Shown here one piece after another: positions 1 through 18,059 of a stretch of 64,000 bases of DNA (position 1 is the stretch's first letter; the number at the start of each line of letters is the position of its first letter). The translations under genes and the position numbers were made by a program. The stretch is taken from contig NC_091220.1 of assembly GCF_040958095.1 (NCBI RefSeq), positions 27,548,481 through 27,612,480 on the forward strand, given 5' to 3'. The DNA is from Procambarus clarkii (lineage: Eukaryota > Arthropoda > Malacostraca > Decapoda > Cambaridae). Under the pieces are notes generated by a model. That model had not been told where the DNA came from, searched no databases, and saw only the letters and a program-made list of their open reading frames with translations.

Positions 1-1793
1 GATGATGATGATAAATTTCAATAAATGTAAGTAAGAACATAAGAACGGAAACTGGTCGCGTAAATGGAAATGGTTGGGTACATTTCCTTTCACCTACCTA
101 ATGCGAATATTCATGTGTCCGGACACTGGCGATGGTGTGGTATTGCCTATTTATTTGACCATATCTTTGCTTTCATTTAAGATATGTTTTCCTTGAAATG
201 TATTTACATTATCGTCTACATCTGTCTTTATTCTGAAATAAAAACCTTTGACGTTACTTTGCATATATGTACATTAATTATAAAATTGATTGGCTTGTGT
301 GCAGGCCTTCACACTCCCTGAGCGAGCCATCAAGTAACTATAAAAAGGCATATATCTTCACTTTCACTTCAGTTATATTTATACCAAAGTATTAACATGC
401 AGCTTATATGTCTTTCTGATGACATAAAAAACTTCGTTTTTTACAATATTTAGATTCAATTAACATTGATTTTCAAAAGGTCATAGTTCCCATCGAAAGG
501 GAGAGCGTCGGCCAAAAAGCCTTGTTTAAAATATGAATATTTTTCCTCTCTAATAAGGTATAATCTCTGTGATGCATTAACACAAACTATTTTATATCTG
601 CCTTTCTGATAACATATATAAATATAATCTTTATTTGTGAATATTTGTTAATTAAGCAATATATCAGAGAGCGTGTAGGGTTCGGTGTTCTATGAACGAA
701 AAGGACTGGAGTAGTTTAAATAGCGAACGCATACCAACGAATAACGCTAGTATCTATATAACAAATTTATTGTCATGTGGAATTGATTTAACTTCCAGAC
801 ACTTTTTTTTAATAAATATTAAATATTTTGTGGCTGTTTATGAAAAATATTATTATAAATACACATTCTACTTGTTAATATTACCAATTAAATTTGCGAC
901 AATTTGAGCCATGAAATACGACGACTGGATCACTGTGTACAGGAGGCTGTTATGGCAGCAAACACTCTCCAGGCGACCATATATCTTGGATAAGTCGCTC
1001 CACACAATTGTCGCTTGGACCGTCGACTTCCTATGGCGTCACCTCTCACATATTTACGTCTCATTTCGTTATGAAATTAGATTATTTCAGAGTAAAAATA
1101 GGTTTGATCATGTTCTACGTGTAGCACCAACATTATAGTAAGTAAATATACCATATTTCTTCATTACTTACGTAATGCTAGGACGATTTGGGTAGTTTTG
1201 GCCTGATTTGGGCCGACTTGGGTAATTCTATGGACCCTTATGTGACGCTTCACATATGAAGGACAGGTGAATACCTTCGGACACTGTGGACACTGGTGAG
1301 TCTTCATCTTCTTTATGACAGGTGCAGTTTGTGTGAAGGTTTTCTCCTCTGGATGTTGGGAGAAGCGTCAAGGCTTGAGTGTTGTTTCTTAGAGTTAGAC
1401 TTGATGTGAGCACTTGGCGGTCAATGGTGGTGCTTCTTCTTTATGATAGGTACAGTGTGTGTCAAGGTTTTCCCTTAATGCTCTTGCTGGACATCACCGG
1501 CGGTGGTTCTACTAAAATGGCGGCGGTTGTTTACCTTCTCATCACCTGAGGGTTCCAATGTTTTTGTCTGGTTCCACATATCATTTTTCCTACTTCTTAT
1601 TTTTGCTTATAAGTGATCATTTACAATTAACACTTGTATTTATATTCATGTTTTTCAATCAAAAAATGTACTTGAAATTGTATCTTTAAACATAAAGCCA
1701 CACGATTATGCTTTTTGAAGGAAATAGCTCTCCCATAGTGGATGCACTACATGCGCAGATTGACCAACAGGAGTTTCATATTCACTTTTATTT

Positions 1794-1797
<4 letters not shown>
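1..1797. other. AT-rich intergenic sequence, no gene recognised
   Basis: I find no ORF with recognisable motifs and no clear mobile element. The only internal structure is a weak direct duplication: a stretch beginning cttctttatga at about 1308 recurs with mismatches at about 1436, 128 bp later, both within an imperfectly repeated 1240-1480 segment. A short GC-richer patch with atggcggcgg lies near 1515. The region ends in a long (TA)n tract. Confidence 0.5.

Positions 1798-1882
<85 letters not shown>
1798..1882. repeat. (TA)n microsatellite
   Basis: Uninterrupted alternating TA of about 85 bp. It forms the left edge of the tRNA-derived tandem array. The Ile-Tyr ORFs it creates are not genes. 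Confidence 0.97.
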
Positions 1883-1884
<2 letters not shown>

Positions 1885-3042
1885 CCTATACTTGCATAAA
1901 CCACAAGTGAAGATAAACAATCTTTGGACAACACCCACCAGTGGGACTCGAACCCAGAAAGCACAACTACCTTCCAGTAGCTGGCATAACTAGTATGCTT
2001 TAACCCACTACGCCATCAGACCTTACAAAAGAAGTAGATAGTTCGAGATATATATATCTCAAACATCTCTACCTCCCGAAGGCACCAGATGAGTGAGGGG
2101 TCAGTCTGCATTTTTCGTCAAGCCACTGTCAATGTGAGAGAACTCGTGTCCAGCTTATAAGCCTATACTTGCATAAACCACAAGTGAAGATAAACAATCT
2201 TTGGACAACACCCACCAGTGGGACTCGAACCCAGAAAGCACAACTACCTTCCAGTAGCTGGCATAACTAGTATGCTTTAACCCACTACGCCATCAGACCT
2301 TACAAAAGAAGTAGATAGTTCGAGATATATATATCTCAAACATCTCTACCTCCCGAAGGCACCAGATGAGTGAGGGGTCAGTCTGCATTTTTCGTCAAGC
2401 CACTGTCAATGTGAGAGAACTCGTGTCCAGCTTATAAGCCAATACTTGCATAAACCACAAGTGAAGATAAACAATCTTTGGACAACACCCACCAGTGGGA
2501 CTCGAACCCAGAAAGCACAACTACCTTCCAGTAGCTGGCATAACTAGTATGCTTTAACCCACTACGCCATCAGACCTTACAAAAGAAGTAGATAGTTCGA
2601 GATATATATATCTCAAACATCTCTACCTCCCGAAGGCACCAGATGAGTGAGGGGTCAGTCTGCATTTTTCGTCAAGCCACTGTCAATGTGAGAGAACTCG
2701 TGTCCAGCTTATAAGCCTATACTTGCATAAACCACAAGTGAAGATAAACAATCTTTGGACAACACCCACCAGTGGGACTCGAACCCAGAAAGCACAACTA
2801 CCTTCCAGTAGCTGGCATAACTAGTATGCTTTAACCCACTACGCCATCAGACCTTACAAAAGAAGTAGATAGTTCGAGATATATATATCTCAAACATCTC
2901 TACCTCCCGAAGGCACCAGATGAGTGAGGGGTCAGTCTGCATTTTTCGTCAAGCCACTGTCAATGTGAGAGAACTCGTGTCCAGCTTATAAGCCTATACT
3001 TGCATAAACCACAAGTGAAGATAAACAATCTTTGGACAACAA
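1883..3042 (-). repeat. 277-bp tRNA-derived tandem repeat, minus-strand arm
   Basis: Four complete units and a truncated fifth, in reverse orientation. The sequence ggacaacaccc recurs at 1926, 2203, 2480 and 2757, an exact 277-bp period, and a broken copy lies at 3034. On the minus strand each unit carries a tRNA-like head with a pol III box A (TGGCGTAGTGGG) and box B (GGGTTCGAGTCCC), so the unit derives from a tRNA or tRNA-SINE. The start does not pair with the sequence after the T arm, so it is not a functional tRNA. Each unit also holds a short palindrome, gagatatatatatctc. The arm meets the plus-strand arm head-to-head at about 3042-3046. Confidence 0.93.
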
Positions 3043-8200
<5,158 letters not shown>

Positions 8201-10486
8201 CTTACAATACTAGTTGATTTTATACCCGCATTAGGTCAGGTGATAATACAATGAAGGTGAAAAACATGGGGGGATACATAAGGGATAAACATAGGGGCTG
8301 CAGAAGGCTTATTGGCCCATACGAGGCATCTCCTATCTAAACACAAAGATTAATCCAGTGTAATTGGCCTGTTATGTTGGACATTGTCTTCTGTGTTGGC
8401 ATCGATATGTTCTTGTCTTGTCCTTACTCTCATGGTGGGTAGAGTAAATAGTTCCGTGATTTGGGTGTTCATGGTAGGTCGCTCTATTCTTATGTGAATC
8501 GCCTCAAGAATTTGTAATCTTCTTGAATCTTGGGTTTTGTCTATTATGCAAGTATTCTTGTTCAACATTTCTCTTGTTAGAGTAATGTCATGGGCTTGTC
8601 TCATGTGATTCCTAGGGGCACCAGATTGAAGATGGCATGTCAAACGCCTCGTCAGCTTGGTCGACGTCATACCTATGTACTTACATTGAAGGTTACATCC
8701 TTCGTGGGGGCAAGTGTACATGTATACAACGCTTGACTGCTGTAGAGGGTTCTCCGTCGGCTTCGGGCTGTTTTTGATAAGGAGTTCGGAAGTCTTCTTG
8801 GTTTTGTAGAATATTATCAGGTTTATGTTTTGGTTAGGAGTAGTGCTTTTTACTCCTTTACGGATTATTTCTTTCATTATTCTTTCCTCTTTTATATGTT
8901 CACTGTGCATGGTTGATTTGTAATATAATTTTATTGGGGGTGTTGTGGTTTCTGTTCTAGGTTCTGAATTATACCAACGGTCCAAGTGTCTTCTTATAGC
9001 AGCGTTTATTTCCGCGTTGCTATATCCGTTGTTCACCAATAAATGAGTTACTCTTTCAAACTCTCTACTCACGTTGCTCCATTCAGAGCAGTGGGTAAGC
9101 GCTCAACGAATATAAGCATTGAGAACACTGGCTTTGTATCTTTGGGGGCACTCACTTCTACCGTTCAGGCATAATCCTATGTTGGTGGGCTTGGTATATA
9201 CGTTGGTGCTTAAAGAGGTTCCTGTTTTTGTTATTAGTACATCCAAGAATGGCAGACTGTTATTTTCACTATTTTCATGTGTAAATCGGAGTACTGACTC
9301 TCTCTCTAGGTGTCTTTTTAGGTCAATTAGTTCATCTGAGTCTTTTACTATTACGAATATGTCATCTACATAACGGCAGTATACAGTTGGTTTTTGTCTG
9401 CTACTGAAGACCCTATCTTCGATGGTTCCCATATAAAAATTAGCAAATAAAACTCCTAAGGGGGAGCCCATTGCTATTCCGTCTATTTGTAAATACATGT
9501 CTCCTTGTGGACTGATGAAAGGGGCTTCCTTTGTACATGCTTCAAGAACACTTTTCAAGTGTGGCTCAGGTATGTCTAATTTGGGGGTGCTCTCGTCTCT
9601 GTATACTCTGTCCAGTATCATTCCTATGGTTGTGTCGACTGGGACGTTGGTAAAAAGGGATTCAACGTCCAGGGAAGCGATGATTCCATCGGGCTGGGTA
9701 GATTTGATCAATTCTAGGAAATCTGCTGATGATTGTAGACTAAACTTACTTGGAGTGTATGGAGTTAGGAGTTCATTGAGTTTCTTTGCCAGGTGATAAG
9801 TTGGGGTTGGTATTTGGCTAATTATAGGGCGTAGTGGGTTACCTGGTTTATGCGTCTTAACATTGCCGTAGGCATATCCTAAGCCATAGTCGCCTTGAAG
9901 TTTATTGAAATGCACACTACCTTTCTTTGCGTTGATTGCTGTAATTGTTTTGTTTACTTTCCGCTTAAGGTCTTCTACGGGGTTCCTCGTGATTCGTTGA
10001 AATTTGGAGTCGTCACTTAGGATGTCGCTAATTTTGTTCATGTATTCATGGGTAGGAATCAATACATATGCTGCTGTTTTGTCGGCTTTTCTTATTGTTA
10101 CGTCTTTCAGATTTTTTAGTTGTTTCGCTGCTTCTTTGAGTCGTGGGGTTAAGATTGTAGATGAATATGTTCCTCGTTTTTTCCCTGCTTCTGCAAGTAG
10201 TTCAGCTTGAAGTGTGTCAGTGGTGATGACTTTTTTGTTGTCTTCTAGCTTATGGATATCGTCCAGAAGCATTTCGATTTCCAGGCGTTTTTGATGCATC
10301 TTTGGTTTAGATAAGAATTGACAATTTAGACCAAGATTTAAGAGGTCTCGTTGGTCCTGGGTAAGATCATAAGAAGTCAGGTTAAAGTATCCATCTTTAG
10401 GACGAGGGATTTTTAGCTGTCCACCGTTTAGGGATGTTAACTTACGGAGTGTCTTTGTTTCTACAAGAGTTTTATGTTGTAGAATG
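8201..10486 (-). pseudogene. Penelope-like retroelement, 5'-truncated, nonsense-interrupted
   Basis: The minus-strand copy encodes the same polyprotein as the plus-strand copy at 10596-13061, but starts within the ORF (about 10480) and is split into two frames (10506-9103 and 9072-8350) by an in-frame TGA at 9103-9105. There the plus copy has CGA (Arg), so one transition explains it. The RT domain keeps LDVESLFTNVP, a GSPLG box and YVDD; the downstream part keeps the GIY-YIG-like domain. Only a handful of amino acids differ from the plus copy, so the duplication is fairly recent but the arms are not identical. The 3' UTR runs to about 8201. Confidence 0.88.
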
Positions 10487-10490
10487 AACA

Positions 10491-10524
10491 CTTGAGAATG
10501 AACCATGGAGGTTCGAAACGTCGT
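10491..10524 (+). ncRNA. Hammerhead-ribozyme-like motif in Penelope pseudo-LTR
   Basis: Same arrangement as at 8157-8190: CTTGAGAAT, then a GAACC/GGTTC stem with a five-base loop, then GAAACGTC. It lies about 70 bases upstream of the Penelope start codon. The last two elements fit a hammerhead; the first differs from the canonical core. Confidence 0.35.
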
Positions 10525-10595
10525 GCAAATTATACAAATAAGTGTAATACACTCTATAGTAAATCACTTCTTTTCTTCACCTTAAAAGTACGAAA

Positions 10596-13061
10596 ATGAG
10601 TTTTGGAGAACTCCTATTCCAATTAAGCCCTGATGCTAAGAAAATAGTTAGAGGGATAGAAGCCCTAAACCAGAAAATAATAAATACAGAATATGCGGTC
10701 ATATTCAATGAAACATGTTTGAAAGAAAACCTGCTGCCAGTATACACCAATATAAACCCACATGACCCAGCAGTCCGCAATACAGAGTTTACCTATAGGT
10801 ATAGGCAAGAGCTCATTCGGCATCAACTAAACAAGAAGAAGGAAGCCCTCCAAACCTTTATAGAGCAGGCGGAGCATCTGTTAAACAAATGGACCCAGTA
10901 CGACATCCCTATCCAACTCAAGCAAACCATCAACAGTGAACTATTTAACCTGAAACAACAACATAAAACTCTTGTAGAAACAAAGACACTCCGTAAGTTA
11001 ACATCCCTAAACGGTGGACAGCTAAAAATCCCTCGTCCTAAAGATGGATACTTTAACCTGACTTCTTATGATCTTACCCAGGACCAACGAGACCTCTTAA
11101 ATCTTGGTCTAAATTGTCAATTCTTATCTAAACCAAAGATGCATCAAAAACGCCTGGAAATCGAAATGCTTCTGGACGATATCCATAAGCTAGAAGACAA
11201 CAAAAAAGTCATCACCACTGACACACTTCAAGCTGAACTACTTGCAGAAGCAGGGAAAAAACGAGGAACATATTCATCTACAATCTTAACCCCACGACTC
11301 AAAGAAGCAGCGAAACAACTAAAAAATCTGAAAGACGTAACAATAAGAAAAGCCGACAAAACAGCAGCATATGTATTGATTCCTACCCATGAATACATGA
11401 ACAAAATTAGCGACATCCTAAGTGACGACTCCAAATTTCAACGAATCACGAGGAACCCCGTAGAAGACCTTAAGCGGAAAGTAAACAAAACAATTACAGC
11501 AATCAACGCAAAGAAAGGTAGTGTGCATTTCAATAAACTTCAAGGCGACTATGGCTTAGGATATGCCTACGGCAATGTTAAGACGCATAAACCAGGTAAC
11601 CCACTACGCCCTATAATTAGCCAAATACCAACCCCAACTTATCACCTGGCAAAGAAACTCAATGAACTCCTAACTCCATACACTCCAAGTAAGTTTAGTC
11701 TACAATCATCAGTAGATTTCCTAGAATTGATCAAATCTACCCAGCCCGATGGAATCATCGCTTCCCTGGACGTTGAATCCCTTTTTACCAACGTCCCAGT
11801 CGACACAACCATAGGAATAATACTGGACAGAGTATACAGAGACGAGAGCACCCCCAAATTAGACATACCTGAGCCACACTTGAAAAGTCTTCTTGAAGCA
11901 TGTACAAAGGAAGCCCCTTTCATCAGTCCACAAGGAGACATGTATTTACAAATAGACGGAGTAGCAATGGGCTCCCCCTTAGGAGTTTTATTTGCTAATT
12001 TTTATATGGGAACCATCGAAGATAGGGTCTTCAGTAGCAGACAAAAACCAACTGTATACTGCCGTTATGTAGATGACATATTCGTAGTAGTAAAAGACTC
12101 AGATGAACTAATTGACCTAAAAAGACACCCAGAGAGAGAGTCAGTACTCCGATTTACACATGAAAATAGTGAAAATAACAGTCTGCCATTCTTGGATGTA
12201 CTAATAACAAAAACAGGAACCTCTTTAAGCACCAACGTATATACCAAGCCCACCAACATAGGATTATGCCTGAACGGTAGAAGTGAGTGCCCCCAAAGAT
12301 ACAAAGCCAGTGTTCTCAATGCTTATATTCGTCGAGCGCTTACCCACTGCTCTGAATGGAGCAACGTGAGTAGAGAGTTTGAAAGAGTAACTCAGGTATT
12401 GGTGAACAACGGATATAGCAACGCGGAAATAAACGCTGCTATAAGAAGACACTTGGACCGTTGGTATAATTCAGAACCTAGAACAGAAACCACAACACCC
12501 CCAATAAAATTATATTACAAATCAACCATGCACAGTGAACATATAAAAGAGGAAAGAATAATGAAAGAAATAATCCGTAAAGGAGTAAAAAGCACTACTC
12601 CTAACCAAAACATAAACCTGATAATATTCTACAAAACCAAGAAGACTTCCGAACTCCTTATCAAAAACAGCCCGAAGCCGACGGAGAACCCTCTACAGCA
12701 GTCAAGCGTTGTATACATGTACACTTGCCCCCACGAAGGATGTAACCTTCAATGTAAGTACATAGGTATGACGTCGACCAAGCTGACGAGGCGTTTGACA
12801 TGCCATCTTCAATCTGGTGCCCCTAGGAATCACATGAGACAAGCCCATGACATTACTCTAACAAGAGAAATGTTGAACAAGAATACTTGCATAATAGACA
12901 AAACCCAAGATTCAAGAAGATTACAAATTCTTGAGGCGATTCACATAAGAATAGAGCGACCTACCATGAACACCCAAATCACGGAACTATTTACTCTACC
13001 CACCATGAGAGTAAGGACAAGACAAGAACATATCGATGCCAACACAGAAGACAATGTCTAA
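10596..13061 (+). CDS. Penelope-like reverse transcriptase / GIY-YIG endonuclease polyprotein
   Basis: This uninterrupted 821-residue ORF would carry out target nicking and reverse transcription of the element's RNA. The N-terminal 300 or so residues are Lys/Gln-rich with helical character. RT motifs follow in order: KTHKPGNPLRPIIS, the LDVESLFTNVP box with its catalytic Asp, a MGSPLGVLFANFYMG box, YVDD at about residue 491, and NNSLPFLDVLI. The C-terminal domain (about residues 700-770) has VVYMYTCP and CKYIGMT, a GIY-YIG nuclease signature set in a Cys-rich context. Length is normal for the family. The start at 10596 is the first ATG after the pseudo-LTR and the same ATG opens the other copies. 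With no stop or frameshift it may encode active protein. Confidence 0.93.
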   Translation: MSFGELLFQLSPDAKKIVRGIEALNQKIINTEYAVIFNETCLKENLLPVYTNINPHDPAVRNTEFTYRYRQELIRHQLNKKKEALQTFIEQAEHLLNKWTQYDIPIQLKQTINSELFNLKQQHKTLVETKTLRKLTSLNGGQLKIPRPKDGYFNLTSYDLTQDQRDLLNLGLNCQFLSKPKMHQKRLEIEMLLDDIHKLEDNKKVITTDTLQAELLAEAGKKRGTYSSTILTPRLKEAAKQLKNLKDVTIRKADKTAAYVLIPTHEYMNKISDILSDDSKFQRITRNPVEDLKRKVNKTITAINAKKGSVHFNKLQGDYGLGYAYGNVKTHKPGNPLRPIISQIPTPTYHLAKKLNELLTPYTPSKFSLQSSVDFLELIKSTQPDGIIASLDVESLFTNVPVDTTIGIILDRVYRDESTPKLDIPEPHLKSLLEACTKEAPFISPQGDMYLQIDGVAMGSPLGVLFANFYMGTIEDRVFSSRQKPTVYCRYVDDIFVVVKDSDELIDLKRHPERESVLRFTHENSENNSLPFLDVLITKTGTSLSTNVYTKPTNIGLCLNGRSECPQRYKASVLNAYIRRALTHCSEWSNVSREFERVTQVLVNNGYSNAEINAAIRRHLDRWYNSEPRTETTTPPIKLYYKSTMHSEHIKEERIMKEIIRKGVKSTTPNQNINLIIFYKTKKTSELLIKNSPKPTENPLQQSSVVYMYTCPHEGCNLQCKYIGMTSTKLTRRLTCHLQSGAPRNHMRQAHDITLTREMLNKNTCIIDKTQDSRRLQILEAIHIRIERPTMNTQITELFTLPTMRVRTRQEHIDANTEDNV

Positions 13062-13236
13062 CATAACAGGCCAATTACACTGGATTAATCTTTGTGTTTA
13101 GATAGGAGATGCCTCGTATGGGCCAATAAGCCTTCTGCAGCCCCTATGTTTATCCCTTATGTATCCCCCCATGTTTTTCACCTTCATTGTATTATCACCT
13201 GACCTAATGCGGGTAGAAAATCAACTAGTATTGTAA

Positions 13237-13984
<748 letters not shown>

Positions 13985-14000
13985 ATATATATATATATAT

Positions 14001-14945
<945 letters not shown>

Positions 14946-14948
<3 letters not shown>

Positions 14949-15341
14949 GTACCTAGTAGCCAGAACGCACTTCTCAGCCTACTATGCAAGGCCCGATTTG
15001 CCTAATACGCCAATTTGTCATGAGTTAATTGTTTTTCGAGTACCTAACCTACCTAACCTAACCTAACCTAACTTTTTCGGCTACCTAACCTAACCTAACC
15101 TAACCTAACCTATAAAGATAGGTTAGGTTATGTTAGGTAGGGTTGGTTAGGTTCGGTCATATATCTACTTTAATTTTAACTTCAATAAAAAAAAATTGAC
15201 CTCATACATAATGAAATGGGTAGCTTTATCATTTCATAAGAAAAAAATTAGAGAAAATATATTAATTCAGGAAAACTTGGCTTATTAGGCAAATCGGGTC
15301 TTGCATAGTAGGCTGAGAAGTGCGTTCTGGCTACTAGGTAC

Positions 15342-15344
<3 letters not shown>
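14946..15344. mobile_element. Foldback MITE copy 4
   Basis: Same family, oriented like copy 1. It has the longest TTAGG-type tracts of the four (15043-15160), arranged as two opposed blocks that could themselves form a hairpin. It is followed by about 85 bp of (TA)n (15345-15429). Confidence 0.85.
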
Positions 15345-15425
<81 letters not shown>

Positions 15426-15430
<5 letters not shown>

Positions 15431-15880
15431 CTTTTTAGACACTCAACCCACCAGGGGACTCGAACACTGGCCAACAAGGTGGCAGTTGCATGCTGTATCC
15501 ACTACGCTATACTTCAAAGCCATAAGAGAGGTAGGAATTCTGGGGTATTTAACCAACCAGAATTCCAATCCTCTCCCAGGCGATGAGATAGTGTGGGACC
15601 TCGGATGCTCTTTCATCGGTTCCTGTTATATGGGAAAACTCAGTGCCAAACTGAGTTTGGCACTGAGTTTTCCCATATAACAGGAACCGATGAAAGAGCA
15701 TCCGAGGTCCCACACTATCTCATCGCCTGGGAGAGGATTGGAATTCTGGTTGGTTAAATACCCCAGAATTCCTACCTCTCTTATGGCTTTGAAGTATAGC
15801 GTAGTGGATACAGCATGCAACTGCCACCTTGTTGGCCAGTGTTCGAGTCCCCTGGTGGGTTGAGTGTCTAAAAAGTTATA
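15426..15880. repeat. 455-bp perfect palindrome containing an inverted tRNA-like element
   Basis: The two halves are reverse complements about the single central base at 15653, with no spacer. I checked the centre, several internal stretches and both ends, and saw no mismatch. ORFs 15486-15680 (+) and 15626-15820 (-) encode the same 64 residues, an independent confirmation. Each arm has a tRNA-like head reading outward, with box A (TAGCGTAGTGG) and box B (TGTTCGAGTCCCC). It is bordered on the left by (TA)n, with another TA tract at 15914-15949. It could be real or an inverted-read assembly artefact. Confidence 0.93.
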
Positions 15881-15912
15881 AACTTCAGCTACTGGAATAG
15901 GGTAGTCTGTGC

Positions 15913-15913
<1 letters not shown>

Positions 15914-15949
<36 letters not shown>
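15914..15949. repeat. (TA)n microsatellite
   Basis: A short alternating TA tract that closes the TA-rich palindrome zone. Confidence 0.95.
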
Positions 15950-15952
<3 letters not shown>

Positions 15953-16020
15953 CGGGGGTCTACAGCTTGTGAGGGGGGCGAGTAACAGTATATAAGATAT
16001 CCTAGTACATTATCCTGGAG

Positions 16021-16281
16021 CGAACTGCGGCCCGGACGGCAATCCTCAGGTCGCTAACCTCCCTTTCTGGAGGAGCCAATCTGCAAGTCCTTCGCACATA
16101 CTATGTACAGGCAGTCAGATCAGTGATCGATTATGTCGCACCTGCACTCACAAATTTATCACACCAACAGTGGAAAAAGCTTGAAGTTGCCCAAAACAAT
16201 GCTATGAGAGCCGCACTTGGAGCCCCCATGTGGACCAACCTTAAAACTCTTAGACTGGAGACGGCCCAGCAAATACAGAAC
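16021..16281 (+). pseudogene. LINE reverse transcriptase C-terminal fragment
   Basis: An 87-codon open stretch without its own start or stop. It encodes the thumb region after the RT palm: LRTYYVQAVRSVIDYVAPAL followed by LEVAQNNAMRAALGAP. This matches the equivalent region of the intact LINE ORF2 at 28042-31701 (MLYISTVRSLIDYAAPVL, LIQNEAMRIILGC). Both ends are truncated and no tail is visible. Confidence 0.75.
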
Positions 16282-17085
16282 GTTTGTGGACGTTTTTAAA
16301 TGGTGCCACAAAGGTAATACTGTAACTTTTGACATAAATACGTATATCTGACGTTCTTAAAACCAAAGGATATTACTAAAAACATATATTCTTGAGACAC
16401 AGTTTTTTAAGATTTATGTAAAAATTTAAAAATAATAGTAAATGCTATGGTATTATAATGTTTTCATGCTTTATATTTAAGAATAAATAATTTTCAGTCA
16501 ACATTTAGTTTTTTTTGTTTACTTTCTGTAAAGCTATCCAATTTACGTTCTTATAACATAAATATAACATTTATATGACGTCAGTATAACGTTATTTACA
16601 CGACATCATTACGTTATTATGATGTTATATTAACGTATAATTCCTGTATGAAAACCAGAATATATGTTGAACTTTATGTTTTAAACATTGTAAAGTTATC
16701 ATAAAACTTGGAATAAGACGGTAAGCATGCTTTACTTATGAAAATATACAAACAAATCAACAAAAACATTTTAACATAAAAAACATAAACATTACATAAA
16801 TTAATTGCATGCATGGGAGTTAACTGGAACTCTGTAATATTGCATACATGAACCTTAAGGTACAAACCCAGTGTATTTACTCATGCAGTTCTTTCCTAAA
16901 TCTAAATTTTTCCAATTTTTACACTTTGTTTCAAGTTCTGTCTTGTGTTGCTACTTTTAATACCCCATTAATGTCCCCTTTGTTATGTCCATTCATCCCA
17001 TTGTGCACCTCTACCATATGTCACTCCTAATTCTTTGCTTTTCTAGAGAATGTAATATAAGCTTTGACAATCTTTCTTCATATGA
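16282..17085. other. AT-rich sequence, no gene recognised
   Basis: No motif-bearing ORF. Around 16540-16650 the words acgtt, aacgt and gacgtc recur within AT-rich sequence, giving a locally self-complementary patch that may be a decayed small DNA element. I cannot define its ends. Confidence 0.4.
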
Positions 17086-17239
17086 CAGGTTAACAGGTAG
17101 AACAAAGATTACCATTTATATATGGATAACTATTATAAGTCGGTTTGAATGAGTGAATTGCTGCTTGAAGATACGTATATACACGTGTGGTACTATCAGA
17201 TTGCATCGTGGTGAGCCTAAAACCCTTCAGATCCAAGCA

Positions 17240-17965
17240 AAGGGTAAATGCCAGCAGATACAATTGCGAACACATTGATACCAAAATGAAAGACATATGA
17301 CGAGAATTGAGGTAACCAAAGTGAAAAGAGTGTTCACATTACATTGCACTAGAGTGCTCCCGGGTTACTTTCTCTCACTTTCTCTGTTTTGTGCGGATGG
17401 TACGCCGTGCTTTTGGAGTTTATATGCATTTAAACCTGTAGATAATTCTATTGCGAACACATTGATACCAAAATGAAAGACCTAGGATGACAATTGGGGT
17501 GACCAAAATGAAAGAGTGTATACATTTTATCGCTCTTGTGCGCTCCCTGGTAACACACTCTCGCTTACTCTGTTTGTTGCGGATGGTAAGCCGGGCTTTT
17601 GGAGTTTATATGCCTGTAGTCCTGTAGAGAATTCTATTGCGAACACATTGATACCAAATTGAAAAACCTAGGATGAGAATTGAGGTAACAAAGTTGAAAA
17701 GGGTATACACTTTTCAGTATTACCACGCTCTCTAATGTAATGAGAGTTGCTTGAGGGTGGCTCAACTTTCTTTTTCTGGTACCCTTGGCCTACATTCATC
17801 TTGTCGGCGGGTGGAGCGCGCTGCTGTCTTTGACATTATATGCACATAGTTCTGTTTGGAATTCTATTGCGAACGCATTGATACCATAATGAAAGACATA
17901 GGACGAGAATTAAGGTGACAAAGTTGAAAAGAGTATATACTTTTCAGTATTTCCGCACACTACCA
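17240..17965. repeat. Degenerate tandem repeat of about 190-230 bp
   Basis: The phrase attgcgaacacattgatacc (variants) begins at about 17262, 17450, 17637 and 17868, each time followed by a aatgaaaga/a-type stretch, gagaattgaggt and then a C/T-rich segment ending near a trinucleotide-poor ttggag word. Divergence between units is moderate and spacing uneven, so this is an old local duplication. No ORF. Confidence 0.7.
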
Positions 17966-18059
17966 GGGAATGTCTAAAAAAAAACTGGAGAGTGTGGAGG
18001 GGTAACTTGCCCAAAACGCGAAAGTGTTTGGGGCGATTAAGTTTCGTTCAGTACTATCA

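Larger units (their letters stand above)
10487..13236 (+). mobile_element. Penelope-like retroelement, full coding copy
   Basis: The element runs from the pseudo-LTR start (about 10487, just before the hammerhead-like motif) through the ORF and 3' UTR to about 13236, where the pseudo-LTR begins again and opens a second partial tandem copy. It sits head-to-head with the minus-strand copy; the junction at 10484-10490 joins a truncated ORF to the pseudo-LTR. Tandem plus inverted arrangement is characteristic of Penelope-like elements. Confidence 0.9.

Noticed and set aside
10004..12452. ORFs antisense to the Penelope reverse transcriptase
   Set aside because: The same short frames appear opposite both Penelope copies and show no domain; they are shadows of the RT frame.
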